Assembly: GCA_024291935.2 (NCBI GenBank)
Contig: CM044317.1
Span: forward strand, 20,420,230-20,484,229
Direction: 5' to 3'
Source: Okapia johnstoni
Taxonomy: Eukaryota; Chordata; Mammalia; Artiodactyla; Giraffidae
Length of the DNA: 64,000 bases
Program-made: the position numbers and the translations under genes
Notes under the pieces: model-generated
The model's database searches: none
What the model saw: only the letters and a program-made list of their open reading frames with translations
Told to the model about the DNA's origin: nothing
In this document: piece after piece, positions 62,943 through 64,000 of the stretch
How the letters are laid out: each line of letters starts with the position of its first letter
Position numbering within the stretch: the first letter of the stretch is position 1

Positions 62943-63275
62943 GGACTTCCGAGATAGCTCAGTTGGTAAAGAATCTGCCTGCAATGCAGGAGACCCCGGT
63001 TTGATTCCTGGGTCAGGAAGATCTTCTGGAGAAGGGATAGGCTACTCACTCCAGTATTCTTGGGCTTCCCTTGTGGCTTAGCTGGTAAAGAATCACCTGC
63101 AATGTGGGAGACCTGGGTTTTATCCCTGGGTTGGAAAGATCCCCCTGGAGAAGGGAAAGGCTACCCACTCCAGTATTCTGGCCTGGAGAATTTCATGGTC
63201 TGTATAGTCCATGGGGTCACAAGGGGTCTCAAAGAGTTGGACATGACTGAGCAACTTTCACTCACTCACTCATCA
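62943..63275 (+). mobile_element. Two Bov-tA SINEs head to tail
   Basis: The first copy (62943-63060) stops in the body at ccagtattct, where a second, complete copy (63061-63275) begins gggcttcccttgtggcttag. The second ends with repeated ACTC (63258-63273). Confidence 0.9.
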
Positions 63276-63469
63276 TTTGCAATGTACATTTCAGACAAGG
63301 AATTAGTAACTTAAATATTTTTTTAAAACTCAAAAGACATCAACCAACAATCCACAGAAGAGGAAATAAGAAAGACAATAAACATACTTTTTAAAGGCTC
63401 AAGCACACAGGTAACTGAGGAAACAGAAGTTAAAATCAAGCACCCTATCTCCACAGGTCACATGTTCCA

Positions 63470-63990
63470 AATGTGATGTCTGGGGATCTCTGGGTCCTGA
63501 GAGATTCTTCCAAGGAATGTGGATGCCTTAACCATAAGCATCATAATCATAAGTTATTTGCCTCTTCCAACTCACAGTTTCTCAAATGTAGAGTGTCATT
63601 TTACTCAAGGCTACAAGATATATGACATCACAAGTGAGCAAATGCAGAAGCTGATATAAGAATCCAAGCATCTTCACTTACATCAGAAATTCAAAGATTT
63701 TCAAAAATGTAATGCCGTCACTTTTCTGATTTTTTTCTGTTTTGGAAAATATACTTTCTTATGTTAATATCTTATAAAACATTTTATTGACAGAATATTT
63801 TTATTATTGTCATTTGAACAAATTAACAAACAAATAATCTTTGAAATTTCTCAGTTTTACTTTCTAATTAGGTAGACATTGATAAAGATAACACACAAAC
63901 AAAAGGTCTTTGGGGGTAATCAATAATTTTTAAAAGCATACAGGAATCCTGGGGATAAAATGCTGGAGTGCTGAGAAAAACGTAGAACAA
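63470..63990. mobile_element. Possible hAT-type DNA transposon remnant
   Basis: Phrases such as ggctacaagatatatgacat, ttctgttttggaaaatatac and aacaaaaggtctttggg occur in the order known from an old mammalian interspersed DNA element. I am not certain of the family. Confidence 0.45.
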
Positions 63991-64000
63991 TGAGTGGAAA

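Larger units (their letters stand above)
1..64000 (-). other. UTRN: Internal part of the utrophin gene
   Basis: The window lies wholly inside one large minus-strand gene. Five exons at 58687-58473, 54993-54876, 52739-52534, 47650-47496 and 30731-30542 join in frame and encode part of the distal spectrin-repeat rod of utrophin, a cytoskeletal linker that connects F-actin to the dystroglycan complex at the sarcolemma and neuromuscular junction. Utrophin rather than dystrophin is shown by residues such as [18 protein letters not shown], where dystrophin has a clearly different sequence around MVGDLEDIN. Neither the 5' actin-binding exons nor the 3' WW/EF/ZZ exons are in the window. Introns make up more than 98 per cent of the sequence and carry many transposons. 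Confidence 0.95.
58688..64000 (-). other. UTRN: Utrophin intron upstream of the first visible exon, partial
   Basis: The 3' 5.3 kb of the intron that ends at the acceptor TTTCAG. It contains Bov-tA elements, L1 sequence, an L2 end and a hAT-like transposon. 60600-61830 and 62110-62940 hold no repeat I can name and no exon; the preceding utrophin exon is not in the window. Confidence 0.9.

Noticed and set aside
1..64000. CRISPR arrays, operons, phage or bacterial genes
   Set aside because: The window is mammalian intronic DNA; direct repeats seen are SINEs, microsatellites or target duplications.

Overview
This window is vertebrate nuclear DNA from a ruminant, almost certainly a bovid (cattle, sheep, goat or a close relative). 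It carries many Bov-tA and BOVA2 SINEs, five BovB (RTE) LINE segments with their ACTGA-type 3' tails, CHR-type tRNA SINEs and a ruminant-type L1. There is no bacterial-style gene organisation: nearly all of the sequence is intron. I cannot decide the genus from the sequence alone.

The one host gene I can support lies on the minus strand and is utrophin (UTRN), the autosomal paralogue of dystrophin. Five consecutive internal coding exons are visible, read from high to low coordinates: 58687-58473, 54993-54876, 52739-52534, 47650-47496 and 30731-30542. Their phases join perfectly (884 nt, 294 whole codons plus the last two bases of a split codon, no stop). They encode a hinge-like Pro/Ser-rich linker followed by spectrin repeats of the distal rod. 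They match, exon for exon, dystrophin exons 51 to 55; three lengths (118, 155, 190 nt) are the same as in dystrophin. Four donors are GT; the donor of the last exon is a GC donor (CAG|GCAAGT).

The last intron (1-30541, next exon outside the window) is equivalent to dystrophin intron 55, which holds the Dp116 promoter. The utrophin counterpart, G-utrophin (Up113), should start here. At 24804-24703 on the minus strand there is a 34-codon open segment that begins with ATG, ends at an AAG|GT donor in exactly the phase needed to join the next exon, and has an octamer ATTTGCAT and a TATAAT just upstream. I propose it as the G-utrophin first exon; this is inference.

Layout: 1-16000 is repeat-rich intron (BovB, L1, Bov-tA, one MER2-like transposon); 16000-26000 is AT-rich and repeat-poor and contains the candidate first exon and promoter; 26000-47500 is intron with L1, L2, Tigger and SINE insertions around the 190-nt exon; 47500-58700 holds four exons, a nearly full-length BovB (48330-51339), a 2-hydroxyacid dehydrogenase processed pseudogene (57573-58076) and a GC-rich possible retrocopy of a 3' mRNA end; 58700-64000 is the intron upstream of the first visible exon. 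The repeats give a relative chronology: MIR, L2 and DNA transposons are the targets, L1 and BovB cut into them, and Bov-tA elements cut into all of these.
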